Assembly (NCBI GenBank): GCA_910586475.1
Contig: CAJUHM010000001.1
Location: 39,094 to 103,093, forward strand
Length of the DNA: 64,000 nt
From: an uncultured Muribaculaceae bacterium
GTDB lineage: Bacteria > Bacteroidota > Bacteroidia > Bacteroidales > Muribaculaceae
Direction of reading: 5' to 3'
In this document: positions 17,688-26,474 of the stretch, in pieces
How the letters are laid out: the number at the start of each line of letters is the position of its first letter
Position numbering within the stretch: position 1 is the first letter of the stretch
The notes under the pieces: model-generated
What the model was told of the DNA's origin: nothing
Databases searched by the model: none
What the model saw: the letters and a program-made list of their open reading frames with translations, nothing else
Program-made: the position numbers and the translations under genes

Positions 17688-18596
17688 TTAGATGTTCGAC
17701 GAAGGTGAGGCTGTTTCCTCGGCAGGTGCGGTTGCCCCCATTGGCGATCCCATAGCGGCGCCCATGTTGATTGTCATGGCGCGGAGCATTTTTTCGTAGA
17801 CCTGATTGAGCTGCTGCATGTGGCGGGTCATCCGTTCGCTTTCCTCGCAGTAGCGTGAGCTCTGTGCCGCGCTGTTTTCATACATCTGGCAGATCTCCTT
17901 GATGCCGCGGTTCACACGGTCAATCGCGTCGAGCTGCGACGAAACGCTTTTGAGCTGGATCTCATAGATCGTGTTCAGTCCGGCAATGTTGCGGTTGAGG
18001 GCCTGCATCTGTTCTACGTAGCCGGTCGAACTCGAGGTGATGGTTTCGGAGTTGTCGGTGATGGCGCGATAGCTGTCGAGCAGTGTGCGGCTGACGTCAT
18101 TGAGGGCTTCGGTCGTGGCTTTGAGCTGGGCCATCTGGCGGGCGATGCCTGACATCTCGCCGATGAATTCTTCCGACGCGCCCTCGATCGAACCGGAAGC
18201 GGCGGCGGGAGTCGGACTGACGGTTGCCTGGACCGGTTGGGTCAGGAGGGGAGCCGCAGGTTCAAGGTCGGGGTCGGTCACAAAAGTGACCGGCTGGCTT
18301 CCGCCGGCGAAATCCGGACGGTCTTCCGGATTTTTCGATGCGAGAACGGGAAAAACCTCTTCCCAGTTGTATTCGCGCTGCGGGCGGTCAAACGCTGTGA
18401 GAACGAACATAAGCACCTCGGTTCCCATGCCGATCGACAGAAGGGTGTTGCCTCCCTGAAGATGGAGAATCTTGAAAAGAGCACCCAGAATCACGATTGC
18501 TGCGCCGATACTGTAGGCGAAGTTGAAGAAACGCTGGCCGCCTTCACTTGAGATGAAGCGTTCGACGGCATTCTTATATCGTTTGATTTTTCCCAT
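17688..18596 (-). CDS. gldL: Type IX secretion motor protein GldL/PorL
   Basis: The proton-driven partner of GldM. Two membrane helices lie near residues 22-44 and 50-68. The second carries Glu60 in MGTEVLMF, at the place of the membrane glutamate known to matter for motor function in Flavobacterium GldL. The remainder is cytoplasmic with a long heptad-rich coiled coil (about 145-270) and a low-complexity Met/Ala/Pro tail. It starts 52 bp after gldK. Confidence 0.93.
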   Translation of the reverse strand: MGKIKRYKNAVERFISSEGGQRFFNFAYSIGAAIVILGALFKILHLQGGNTLLSIGMGTEVLMFVLTAFDRPQREYNWEEVFPVLASKNPEDRPDFAGGSQPVTFVTDPDLEPAAPLLTQPVQATVSPTPAAASGSIEGASEEFIGEMSGIARQMAQLKATTEALNDVSRTLLDSYRAITDNSETITSSSTGYVEQMQALNRNIAGLNTIYEIQLKSVSSQLDAIDRVNRGIKEICQMYENSAAQSSRYCEESERMTRHMQQLNQVYEKMLRAMTINMGAAMGSPMGATAPAEETASPSSNI

Positions 18597-18648
18597 TGGA
18601 GTTGAGTGATGTAGTAATAAGTGGGTTGTGACGAAGGAGAGGAGTCGT

Positions 18649-20088
18649 TTATTTATTTAGTTTGTTGCCTCGGGCGAAGCCTATCTGGGTTCTGACGCAT
18701 CGGAATCCGATGTAGGAGCGCTGTTCGTTCTGGTATTCCCACATGCGGATGTCCGAACGAATGTTGTGGGCCACGTCTTTCCACGAACCGCCTCTGACGA
18801 TCTTGCGTTTCATCTTGTAGGGGTCTTCCTTGGCGGCGTCATAGCGGTATTCCGGATTCATGTCGGAAGTCAGTCGGCTGACCGATTCGGTGAAGGCCGT
18901 CGAGGTCCATTCGCTGACGTTTCCGGCCATGTCATAGAGTCCGAAATCGTTGGGCGTATAGGTCCCGACGCGCGAGGTGATCAGATGGCCGTCCTGGACA
19001 TAGTTGCCCTCCTGAGGCTTGAAGTTGGCATAGAAGCAGCCTTTTTCTTCGGTGAGAGGCAGGTCGCCGGCCCAGGGATATTTGTTTTCGTTGACGCCGG
19101 CGCGTGCGGCATATTCCCATTCGGCTTCGGTCGGCAGACGGTAAGGCTCGACATAGACGCCCTCGCGGCCCAGAGCGCGGCGAAGGAAATCGGTGCGCCA
19201 GTTGCAGAAGGCGTTGGCCTGTTCCCAGCTTACGCCGACAACGGGATATTCGTTGTAGCCTCCGTTGGAGAAATACATTCTGACGTAGGGCTCGTTGTAG
19301 GCGTTCTCGAAGTCGTTGATCCAGGCGGTCGTGTCGGGATAGACGTTGACAATGTATGTGTTGAGGAAGTCGAAGTCGCTCGAGAGTCCGCGGGTGATTG
19401 TCTGACGGATGATTTCGCCGTTGTCGTTGATAAACGCGGTGTCTTTCGAGATCAGAGGCACGTCTGTCGGCACCGGTTTGTCTGTGTTATATTCGCGGCG
19501 CGACGGGTTGAGCCGGTGTTTGCGCTTTGCGGCCTCGGTGTGGTTATAGATCTCGTAGCGGTAGTTGAGCTGTTCGGGGTCGAGCTCTTTGACTCCGGTG
19601 ATCGGGTTGACGCGATAGAGGCTTTCGATTGCGCGGGCTTCGTCTTCGTTGGGGTTGCGCCAGGGAATCGGCTTGCTCCAGTTCAGGCGCGGGGTGATCG
19701 GATTTCCTTCGCGGTCCTCTTCGATCTTGAAATCTTCGTTGCCGCCGTAGGCAGGGTCGGCGAGACGCTCGCGGATAATCGAGTCGCGCACCCAGAACAC
19801 AAATTGCTTATATTTTCCATTGGTGACTTCTGTTTCATCCATCCAGAAGGCGTCGACCGACATACCGCGCGAGTCTGCCCGCAGATTCCAGAGGGAGTCG
19901 GCTTCGGAGGGCCCGATTTTCATGGAGCCGCGGCTGACGAGGACCATTCCGTAGGGGGTGGGCTCTGCCCATGAGGTTCCGCCTATTCCGGTCACTTCGC
20001 CGCCGGCTGAGCTGCGGGAGCCGGATGCGCACGAAGCTGTAGCGGCCAGAATCATTATGGTGAGGAGATAGAGAATTGGTTTTTTCAT
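18649..20088 (-). CDS. gldK: Type IX secretion lipoprotein GldK/PorK
   Basis: An outer-membrane lipoprotein that forms the periplasmic ring with GldN. The lipobox ends at Cys20 (TASC). The body has the formylglycine-generating-enzyme/sulfatase-modifying fold: GTSWAEPTPYGMVLVSRGS at the start, WMDETEVTNGKYKQFV, RLPTEAEWEYAARAG and the terminal IRGGSWKD-like and IGFRCV motifs. In this family the fold is structural. A family-typical insertion spans about 125-240. It starts 2 bp after porP. Confidence 0.93.
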   Translation of the reverse strand: MKKPILYLLTIMILAATASCASGSRSSAGGEVTGIGGTSWAEPTPYGMVLVSRGSMKIGPSEADSLWNLRADSRGMSVDAFWMDETEVTNGKYKQFVFWVRDSIIRERLADPAYGGNEDFKIEEDREGNPITPRLNWSKPIPWRNPNEDEARAIESLYRVNPITGVKELDPEQLNYRYEIYNHTEAAKRKHRLNPSRREYNTDKPVPTDVPLISKDTAFINDNGEIIRQTITRGLSSDFDFLNTYIVNVYPDTTAWINDFENAYNEPYVRMYFSNGGYNEYPVVGVSWEQANAFCNWRTDFLRRALGREGVYVEPYRLPTEAEWEYAARAGVNENKYPWAGDLPLTEEKGCFYANFKPQEGNYVQDGHLITSRVGTYTPNDFGLYDMAGNVSEWTSTAFTESVSRLTSDMNPEYRYDAAKEDPYKMKRKIVRGGSWKDVAHNIRSDIRMWEYQNEQRSYIGFRCVRTQIGFARGNKLNK

Positions 20089-20090
20089 AA

Positions 20091-21107
20091 TTACATTATG
20101 CGAATACTCTTGTGCTTGTTCTTGTTTTTGTCGGAGAGATTGAGTTTAAGGTTGTAGCCCGCAACTATTTCGTGGCTTCCGGAGGAGGCTTTCGAGATGG
20201 CTGAGACGGGGTAGTCGTAGCTGTAGCCGACATAGAAGCCTTTTATCTCGACTCCAAGGGTCGCGATGACGGCGTCGTCGTGGCGGTAGCCGATTCCGAA
20301 ACTGAAAAGTTTTTTGTAGCGCATCCGGCCAGTCAGTTCGGCACGGGTGAACATGAAATCGCTCTTGACCATCAGCGAGGGTAACACTTCAAATAACGTG
20401 TTTTTTATCGGAATATTGCCACCGGCCATAAAATAGAGTGTCCTTCGCAGCTGAAATTCATAGTCGCCGCGGGTCGCGTCGGTCGATGAAGAGCCGCCGG
20501 TGCCGTCCTGGCTGTCGGAGAAGGTGATGGTGGGCGAGGTCAGGTGAGTGGCTGAGATTCCGGCCCAGAAGTATTTGTGGGAGTAGTAGATTCCGGCGCC
20601 GACGTCGAAGGCGTTGCCCGAGACATCCGTGCGCGGAATCGCGTCGTCGGTCGGTTCGTGGAAGTCGTCGCCGTCGGGAATGAAGACGTCGCTGCCGCGG
20701 AACACTTCGTTGGCGAAGCCCAGCTGGATGCCGGCGGTCATCACTCCTTTCATAAACCGGAACTTATATGCGCCCTGAAGGTTGATCGACAGGTTGCTGA
20801 ACAGACCTGCCGACTCGGAGCTGGCCGTAAGGCCGACTGCAATGCGGCGGTTGCCGAGTTTGATCGGCATGTCGGCTGTCGCAAGAAATGTTTTCGGGGC
20901 GTTGTCGATGCCGACCCACTGCAGTCGTGATCCGGCCCGGATGTGGACCATATCGGTGTTGCCGATGGCGGCGGGATTGTAGTAGGACGGGGTCTCGTAG
21001 TATTGCGACAGCTGAGCGTCGGTCTGGGCGCCGGCTGCAATGGCTGTCATCACGATGGCTGACATCGCAAGGCAGAGAGAGAGTATATGTCGGCGGCAAT
21101 CTGACAT
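20091..21107 (-). CDS. porP: Type IX secretion outer-membrane protein PorP/SprF
   Basis: A beta-barrel of the PorP/SprF family that binds the GldK/GldN ring or cell-surface partners. I take the start at 21107, because it gives a clean signal peptide ending AAGAQ before the family opening DAQLSQYYETPSYYNPAAIGN. An upstream ATG at 21158 would add 17 residues and overlap the end of porT. The family end (FYVGYSYDYPVS...SSGSHEIVAGY) is present. About 338 aa. It lies between porT and gldK. Confidence 0.88.
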   Translation of the reverse strand: MSDCRRHILSLCLAMSAIVMTAIAAGAQTDAQLSQYYETPSYYNPAAIGNTDMVHIRAGSRLQWVGIDNAPKTFLATADMPIKLGNRRIAVGLTASSESAGLFSNLSINLQGAYKFRFMKGVMTAGIQLGFANEVFRGSDVFIPDGDDFHEPTDDAIPRTDVSGNAFDVGAGIYYSHKYFWAGISATHLTSPTITFSDSQDGTGGSSSTDATRGDYEFQLRRTLYFMAGGNIPIKNTLFEVLPSLMVKSDFMFTRAELTGRMRYKKLFSFGIGYRHDDAVIATLGVEIKGFYVGYSYDYPVSAISKASSGSHEIVAGYNLKLNLSDKNKNKHKSIRIM

Positions 21108-21129
21108 CGTTTGTGGAGGTGGAAGGGGA

Positions 21130-21876
21130 TTATTCAAAATAAAATGTGAGCACGACAAGGTTTGACCGGGCTTTGCTCAGCGATTCGGTTATCTGGAATT
21201 TCGAGGGGTCGTCGGCGAGGTCCGTGCGTTTGTGATCGAGCATGTCGGTCAGTCCGAAACAGAATTTGACTTCGGGATTGAGCTTGAAAAACGGGAGATA
21301 GAAATCGAATCCGAGCCCGATTGTCAGATAGATGTCGGTGGCTTTGAAGCGAAGATAGTCACCGCGTTTGCGGCTGACGTCGAATGCCGGCATCACGCCT
21401 CCCGTCAGATATGGCTTGCAGTTGCGGAAGCGCTGTCCGGAAAATTTCAGGTCGATCGGCGCCACGACGTAAGCCGACTTGATGTTCTGGCGGTAGCGGA
21501 TCGGGGTCTCGCTTTCGGCTGTGTTGACATCGAGGATCGTGATGTCGCGGTTGCCGAAGTACATTCCCGGCGATATTCTCAGGTTGAACCATGCATTGAG
21601 CCTCAGGTCGAAAAGACCGTTCACGCAGAATCCGGGCGAGAAGGAGGGCTGCTCCATGTACCAGTTGTGGCCGTCGTCGGTGGTCAATCCGTTGTGGGTG
21701 AATGAGACGTCCTGAGTGTGTATGCCGATGGAAAATCCTAAATGCCAGCGACGGAGGTCGGCATAGGGGCGGTTCTGGATCTTGTCGTTGAAACGCTGCG
21801 CCACGGCTGCGACAGGAAGTGTCGCAGCTGCGATTGCTATAAGAAGAAAAATTATGTTGCGTTTCTTGAAGTCCAT
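21130..21876 (-). CDS. porT: Type IX secretion protein PorT
   Basis: PorT is a small outer-membrane beta-barrel needed for type IX secretion in Porphyromonas. Visible here are a signal peptide (1-26), the characteristic opening NRPYADLRRWHLGFSIGIHTQD at about 36-57, THNG, and a barrel ending in an aromatic residue (VLTFYFE). At 248 aa the length fits. It is the first gene of the minus-strand cluster porT-porP-gldK-gldL-gldM-gldN, and its stop lies just before the porP start. Confidence 0.88.
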   Translation of the reverse strand: MDFKKRNIIFLLIAIAAATLPVAAVAQRFNDKIQNRPYADLRRWHLGFSIGIHTQDVSFTHNGLTTDDGHNWYMEQPSFSPGFCVNGLFDLRLNAWFNLRISPGMYFGNRDITILDVNTAESETPIRYRQNIKSAYVVAPIDLKFSGQRFRNCKPYLTGGVMPAFDVSRKRGDYLRFKATDIYLTIGLGFDFYLPFFKLNPEVKFCFGLTDMLDHKRTDLADDPSKFQITESLSKARSNLVVLTFYFE

Positions 21877-21948
21877 TCCTTTGAGCTTACAGAATTAATA
21901 ACGCTTCCGAGACCGGATTATTGCCTTTCGGGCGGCTTTTGGCTTGAC

Positions 21949-21977
21949 ACTGTGTCAAATTCAGAATTTGCCACAGT
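21949..21977. repeat. Palindromic repeat, copy 1 (left of the channel gene)
   Basis: Arms 21949-21961 and 21965-21977 (13 bp, one mismatch) with centre CAG share the core CTGTGTCAAA-TT...AATTT with the palindrome at 23037-23073. It contains a smaller palindrome TGACACTGTGTCA. It could end transcription upstream of the channel or be a dispersed repeat. Confidence 0.7.
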
Positions 21978-22217
21978 CTCTGATCTTTTTCCGCCGGAAG
22001 GTGAGGGGCAGTCAGAATGGTTCGGATGGTAGAAGCGTGGGTGTGAGGGGCGTTGGCAAACGTCAATGTGGCCGGAACCGAAACACTTGCGCGACGCTCC
22101 GGATGAGCCACAATGACACGCCCCGGCGGGACGATGCTAAACATTTTGCCTCCACGGCCGTTAATCCTTCAGAGACGGTCGCGGCGGTGAAGGCGTGGCG
22201 GACGTCCGGAATTTTCG
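21978..22217. other. Intergenic stretch before the channel gene
   Basis: Divergent space between porT (minus) and the channel (plus). Apart from the palindrome at 21949-21977 I see no coding frame of note and no clear -7 element for either gene, so promoters here are unassigned. Confidence 0.45.
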
Positions 22218-22967
22218 ATGAATCAGTTTCTTAAACAACACAAACGGACGGTCTATCGCATTCTGAATGTGATGATCCTGATCCTTTCGGTCGGGCTGCT
22301 CATCTATCTGACTGTCCTTGGACTCAGGAACGTTGAGTTTTTCTCAGACCGCGGCTACATGACATTTCAGCTCTGGGTATGCTTCGCTTTCATTGCCGAT
22401 TTCTTCATCGAGTTTTATCTGTCGGAGTCACGCGCGGCCTACGTGCGCAGAAGGCTTTTTTTTCTGGTGCTGTCAGTTCCCTATCTCAATATTGTCGCGG
22501 CACTCGACATTCCGCTGACCTACGGCGCGCTCTATTTTCTCCGTTTCATTCCGCTCGCACGTGGCGCGCTGGCGATGTCGATTGTCGTCGGCTATGTCTC
22601 GCGCAACCGTCTGACAAATATCTTTGCATCCTACACGGTTGTGTTGCTTGCGTTTATCTATATGGGGAGCCTGATTTTCTACGAAGTCGAGCATGGTCAT
22701 AATCCCGGAGTCGACAATTTCTGGACCGCACTCTGGTGGGCGTTTTCCGTTGCCACGACTGCCGGCTGCAACCTCTATCCGGTCACGTGGGCCGGGAAGA
22801 TTGTCTGCGCCGTTCTGCCGACGATGGGGACTGTCCTTTTTCCGCTTTTCACGGTCGTGGTCACAACGGCTGTGCGCAACCGCATACACCGTGAGGACGC
22901 GACGCTCCGCGCTGGTCAGACGCAGGGATCGCATCCGGTCAGTGAAAAGAGCGGGGGTGTGTCATAA
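22218..22967 (+). CDS. Potassium-channel-like membrane protein with unusual pore loop
   Basis: An ion-channel family protein with an S1-S4-like bundle (membrane segments near 12-36, 48-68, 80-95 and 104-126) followed by a two-helix pore (about 136-156 and 192-218). The pore loop is FWTALWWAFSVATTAGCNLYP. The filter position reads T-T-A-G-C-N (180-185) where potassium channels have T-V-G-Y-G. The pore helix (FWxALWWAFSVATT) is very typical, so the fold is clear but the selectivity is not. There is no cytoplasmic nucleotide-binding or RCK domain. The S4-like segment has only a few spaced arginines. It is a single-gene unit flanked by two related palindromes. Confidence 0.8.
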   Translation: MNQFLKQHKRTVYRILNVMILILSVGLLIYLTVLGLRNVEFFSDRGYMTFQLWVCFAFIADFFIEFYLSESRAAYVRRRLFFLVLSVPYLNIVAALDIPLTYGALYFLRFIPLARGALAMSIVVGYVSRNRLTNIFASYTVVLLAFIYMGSLIFYEVEHGHNPGVDNFWTALWWAFSVATTAGCNLYPVTWAGKIVCAVLPTMGTVLFPLFTVVVTTAVRNRIHREDATLRAGQTQGSHPVSEKSGGVS

Positions 22968-22997
22968 TGGCTCGTCCGGCAGAAGCATTCTGACAGT

Positions 22998-23008
22998 CCC
23001 CCCCCCCC
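22998..23008 (+). repeat. Homopolymeric C11 tract
   Basis: Eleven consecutive C residues 31 bp after the channel stop. It lies outside the reading frame, so length change would not truncate the protein. Confidence 0.9.
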
Positions 23009-23036
23009 ACTCTGTCCATCCGGCAGTAAAAGATCA

Positions 23037-23073
23037 GGCGCTGTGTCAAAATTCTGAATTTTGACACAGCGCC
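23037..23073. terminator. Palindromic repeat, copy 2; likely bidirectional terminator
   Basis: A perfect 17-bp inverted repeat (23037-23053 with 23057-23073) with a 3-nt loop lies between the convergent channel and yebC genes. It shares its core with the palindrome at 21949-21977. Internal A/T runs let it act for both strands. Confidence 0.75.
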
Positions 23074-23118
23074 GTCAGAGTTGTTCAGCCGGGATGAACG
23101 TTGTCGTCGGGTTGACTG

Positions 23119-23853
23119 TTATTCGGCTTCCTTCATATTGTGGAATACGTTCTGGACATCTTCGTCATCTTCGAGCTTGTCGATGAGTTTTTCGATGGCC
23201 GCGCGCTGTTCTTCGGTCACTTCCTTCAGGTCGTTGGGGATGCGTTCGAATTCCGAGGAAATGATCTCGAATCCGTTGCTTTCGAGATAGTGCTGGATGT
23301 TTGAGTAGTCCTCGAATCCGCCGTAGAGAACGACGATTTCGTTTTCTTCCTCGTCAACGTCGTTTTCGAGTTCGTCAACGCCATAGTCGATCAGCTCGAG
23401 TTCGAGTTCTTCAAGATCAAGACCCTCTTTCGGTTTGATTTTGAAAACCGACTTGTGGTCGAAGAGGAAGGTGAGAGATCCCTGTGTGCCGAGCGATCCG
23501 CCATGTTTGGTGAAGTAGGAGCGTACGTTGGCCACGGTGCGTGTGTTGTTGTCAGTCGCTGCTTCAACGAAGATGGCGATTCCGTGGGGGCCATATCCTT
23601 CGTAAGTGATTTCCTTATAGTCGCTGGCGTCTTTGTCGGTTGCTTTTTTGATAGCGCGCTCAACGGTGTCTTTCGGCATGTTTGCAGCCTTTGCGTTCTG
23701 CATCAGTGCGCGCAGGCGGGGGTTGGTCGAGGGATCCGGTCCGCCGGCTTTTGCGGCGATTGTGATTTCCTTACCGATGCGCGTGAATGTGCGCGACATG
23801 TTGCCCCAGCGTTTGAGCTTGCGGGCTTTGCGATATTCAAATGCTCTTCCCAT
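23119..23853 (-). CDS. yebC: YebC/PmpR family (TACO1-like) protein
   Basis: A conserved cytoplasmic protein of the YebC family. Members have been described as transcription regulators and, more recently, as ribosome-associated factors aiding translation of proline runs. The family opening (MGRAFEYRKARKLKRWGNMSRTFTRIGKEI), the GGPDPSTNPRLR segment and the acidic C-terminal domain are intact. At 244 aa it is full length. It follows pheT by 72 bp on the same strand. Confidence 0.93.
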   Translation of the reverse strand: MGRAFEYRKARKLKRWGNMSRTFTRIGKEITIAAKAGGPDPSTNPRLRALMQNAKAANMPKDTVERAIKKATDKDASDYKEITYEGYGPHGIAIFVEAATDNNTRTVANVRSYFTKHGGSLGTQGSLTFLFDHKSVFKIKPKEGLDLEELELELIDYGVDELENDVDEEENEIVVLYGGFEDYSNIQHYLESNGFEIISSEFERIPNDLKEVTEEQRAAIEKLIDKLEDDEDVQNVFHNMKEAE

Positions 23854-23925
23854 AGGTTGGTTTGTTGAGAAATTGCTGTGTTATGTTTTGATGTTTCGTT
23901 TTCTGATTTCGTTTCAGCGATGCGC

Positions 23926-26391
23926 TCAACGGAGTTCTGCGCCGACTTTCTTGCGGAGATTTGTGATGATTTTGTTCATCACGGCCTCGATCTGTTTGTC
24001 GTTGAGGGTCCGTTCGTCGTCGCGGAGCGTCATTGTGATCGCATAGGATTTCTTCCCTTCAGGAAGCTTGTCGCCTTCGTAGACGTCGAAGAGGCTTACG
24101 TCTTTCAGGAGCTTGCGTTCGCTTTCGCGGACGGTCTGTTCGACTTCGGCCATTGTGACGGTCGAGTCGAGCAGGAGCGCGAGGTCGCGTTTGACAGACA
24201 TTGCGCGTGAGATCGGTGTGAACGTGACCTTGTTGCGGAGCGACATTGCAACAAGTTCGCTCCAGATGAGCTCGGTGTAGATGACCGGCTGCTTGATGTC
24301 AAACTGTTTGAGGACGGCTTTCGAGAGAATGCCGATTGTGCCGATGTGCTTGCCCGAGCGGGTGTCGATCGAGAGAGCTGCCGCGAAGATCGGTTCGCTT
24401 GTGACCTTGGTCTTCAGTTCGCGGGCATTGACGCCGAGTCGGACGAGGATGTTGTCGACGATCGAGCGCATGTCGTAGAACGTAGCTTCTTCTGCGGGGC
24501 GCTGCCATCCTGCGGGGCGCAGATTGCCTGTCATCCAGAGCGACAGACGGCTGTCTTCGCTGAAGGGCGAGAGCGGCTTCTCAGCTGTCGATTCCGCCTG
24601 GGGGTTGAAGCGGTAGATGTTGCCGAACTCATACATTTCGAGCGACTCCATCTTGCGGTTGATGTTGTGGGCGATCGATTCGAGTCCGCCGTAGAGGAGG
24701 GTCTGGCGCATCACGCAGAGGTCGTTGCTGAGAGGGTTGAGCAGGCGGACGCAGTTTTCGAGCGGATACTGTTCGTTTGATGCGTAGTAGCTTTCGGCTG
24801 TCAGAGAGTTATTGAGGATCTCGTTGAAGCCGCAGGCTGTCAGCTGTTCGGCGATCAGTGTGCGCAGGCGGTTGTCGTGGTCGGCGGGAGATTTGAAAGA
24901 CAGTGACGACTGTACGGTCAGGCCGGGTTCGATGTTGTTGTAGCCGTAGATGCGCAACACATCCTCGACAACGTCGCATGGACGGCGGACGTCGACGCGG
25001 TAGGTTGGCACTTCGAGGCGGGCTTCCCGGTCTGTTTTCTCGATGATTCTGATTTCAAGGGCTTCGAGGATCGAGTCGATTGTGGGCTGCGGGATTTCCT
25101 TGCCGATCAGCCTGGACGCATAGTCATAGTTCAGAGTCACGTCGAACGGTCTGACCGGTTCGGGATAGATGTCGACCGGCTCGCCGCAGATTTTGCCGCC
25201 GGCGAGTTCCTTTATCATGATGGCCGTGAGTTTGGCGGCGTAGAGTGTCGCATTGGGGTCTGTGCCGCGTTCGTAGCGGAACGATGCGTCAGTCTGCAGT
25301 CCCTGACGGCGTGCGGTCTTGCGGACGGAGGTCGGGTTGAAGTAGGCGCTTTCGATGAAGACATCGGTTGTCTCCATTGTGACTCCGGAGTCTTTTCCGC
25401 CGAAGACACCGGCGATACACATCGGACGCTCTGCGGAGCAGATCATCAGGTCATCGGCCGAAAGGGTGTGTTCAACGTCGTCGAGAGTGACGAATTTTGT
25501 TCCTTCGGCGCATTTCTTCACGACCACCTTTCCCCCCTCGATTCTGTTGAGGTCGAAGCAGTGGAGCGGCTGGCCGATCGAATGGAGAATGAAGTTCGTT
25601 ATGTCGACGACCGTGTTGATCGGACGCAGGCCGATTGTTGTCAGTCGCTGCTGAAGCCATTCGGGGCTTTCGCTGACTCTGACGCCGCGGATGGTGATTC
25701 CGCTGTAGCGGGGGCATGCCTCATAGTCGTCGACTTCGACGGCAACTGCGCCGTCGGCGCGGTCGATGCTGAACGAGTCGACCGACGGACGTTTGAGTTC
25801 CAGCGGTGTGGAATGCTGCGATGCCCATGCACAGAGGTCGCGGGCCACTCCGAAGTGCGATGCGGCGTCGATACGGTTGGGGGTCAGGTCGACTTCGAGA
25901 AGATAGTCGGAAGTCAGACCGAAGTATTCGGCGGCCGGGGTTCCGGGCGCTACTTCGTCGGTGATGACGATGATTCCGTCGTGGCTTGTGCCGACGCCGA
26001 TCTCATCTTCGGCGCAGATCATGCCGAACGATTCGACGCCTCGAATTTTCGATTTCTTGATCTTGAATTCCTTGTCGCCGTCATAGAGTACTGTTCCGAC
26101 AGTCGCGACAACAACTGTCTGACCGGCTGCGACGTTGGGAGCTCCGCAGACAATCTGGGTCGGCTGTCCGTCGCCGAGGTCGACGGTCGTGATGTGGAGA
26201 TGGTCGCTGTCGGGGTGTTCGACGCAGGTCAGAACTTTTCCGATGACAAGCCCGCGAAGGCCTCCGCGGATGCTTTCAACTTCTTCCACAGATCCGGTTT
26301 CGAGACCGATGGAGGTAAGAGCCGCTGCGAGTTCGTCGGGACTCAGGGTCAGGTCGGCGTAATCTTTTAGCCAGTTATATGATATGTTCAT
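23926..26391 (-). CDS. pheT: Phenylalanine-tRNA ligase beta subunit
   Basis: The beta chain of the tetrameric PheRS, which charges tRNA-Phe together with PheS (not in this window). Domains in order: N-terminal with the EMAP-type tRNA-binding fold (about 39-150), the B3/B4 editing region (about 210-400), B5 (about 405-480), the inactive synthetase-like core (480-720) and the FDX-ACB domain (725-821, ending GAELR). The 821-aa length is normal. Confidence 0.96.
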   Translation of the reverse strand: MNISYNWLKDYADLTLSPDELAAALTSIGLETGSVEEVESIRGGLRGLVIGKVLTCVEHPDSDHLHITTVDLGDGQPTQIVCGAPNVAAGQTVVVATVGTVLYDGDKEFKIKKSKIRGVESFGMICAEDEIGVGTSHDGIIVITDEVAPGTPAAEYFGLTSDYLLEVDLTPNRIDAASHFGVARDLCAWASQHSTPLELKRPSVDSFSIDRADGAVAVEVDDYEACPRYSGITIRGVRVSESPEWLQQRLTTIGLRPINTVVDITNFILHSIGQPLHCFDLNRIEGGKVVVKKCAEGTKFVTLDDVEHTLSADDLMICSAERPMCIAGVFGGKDSGVTMETTDVFIESAYFNPTSVRKTARRQGLQTDASFRYERGTDPNATLYAAKLTAIMIKELAGGKICGEPVDIYPEPVRPFDVTLNYDYASRLIGKEIPQPTIDSILEALEIRIIEKTDREARLEVPTYRVDVRRPCDVVEDVLRIYGYNNIEPGLTVQSSLSFKSPADHDNRLRTLIAEQLTACGFNEILNNSLTAESYYASNEQYPLENCVRLLNPLSNDLCVMRQTLLYGGLESIAHNINRKMESLEMYEFGNIYRFNPQAESTAEKPLSPFSEDSRLSLWMTGNLRPAGWQRPAEEATFYDMRSIVDNILVRLGVNARELKTKVTSEPIFAAALSIDTRSGKHIGTIGILSKAVLKQFDIKQPVIYTELIWSELVAMSLRNKVTFTPISRAMSVKRDLALLLDSTVTMAEVEQTVRESERKLLKDVSLFDVYEGDKLPEGKKSYAITMTLRDDERTLNDKQIEAVMNKIITNLRKKVGAELR

Positions 26392-26474
26392 TGTCGGTTT
26401 GTAAGAGGTTCAATGTGCAAAGATAATCATTTTTAGGCAAGTAATCAAAATTAGAATCGCGTTACTTGACTATC

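Noticed and set aside
18766..19974. Long antisense reading frame (about 400 aa) opposite gldK
   Set aside because: It has no domain, an odd composition rich in Val and Gly, and is explained by the codon bias of gldK on the other strand.
21108..21158. Longer N terminus for porP from the ATG at 21158
   Set aside because: It overlaps the end of porT and spoils the signal peptide; the start at 21107 is better.
22998..23008. Phase-variable coding tract
   Set aside because: The C11 tract lies after the stop codon, so slippage would not change the protein.
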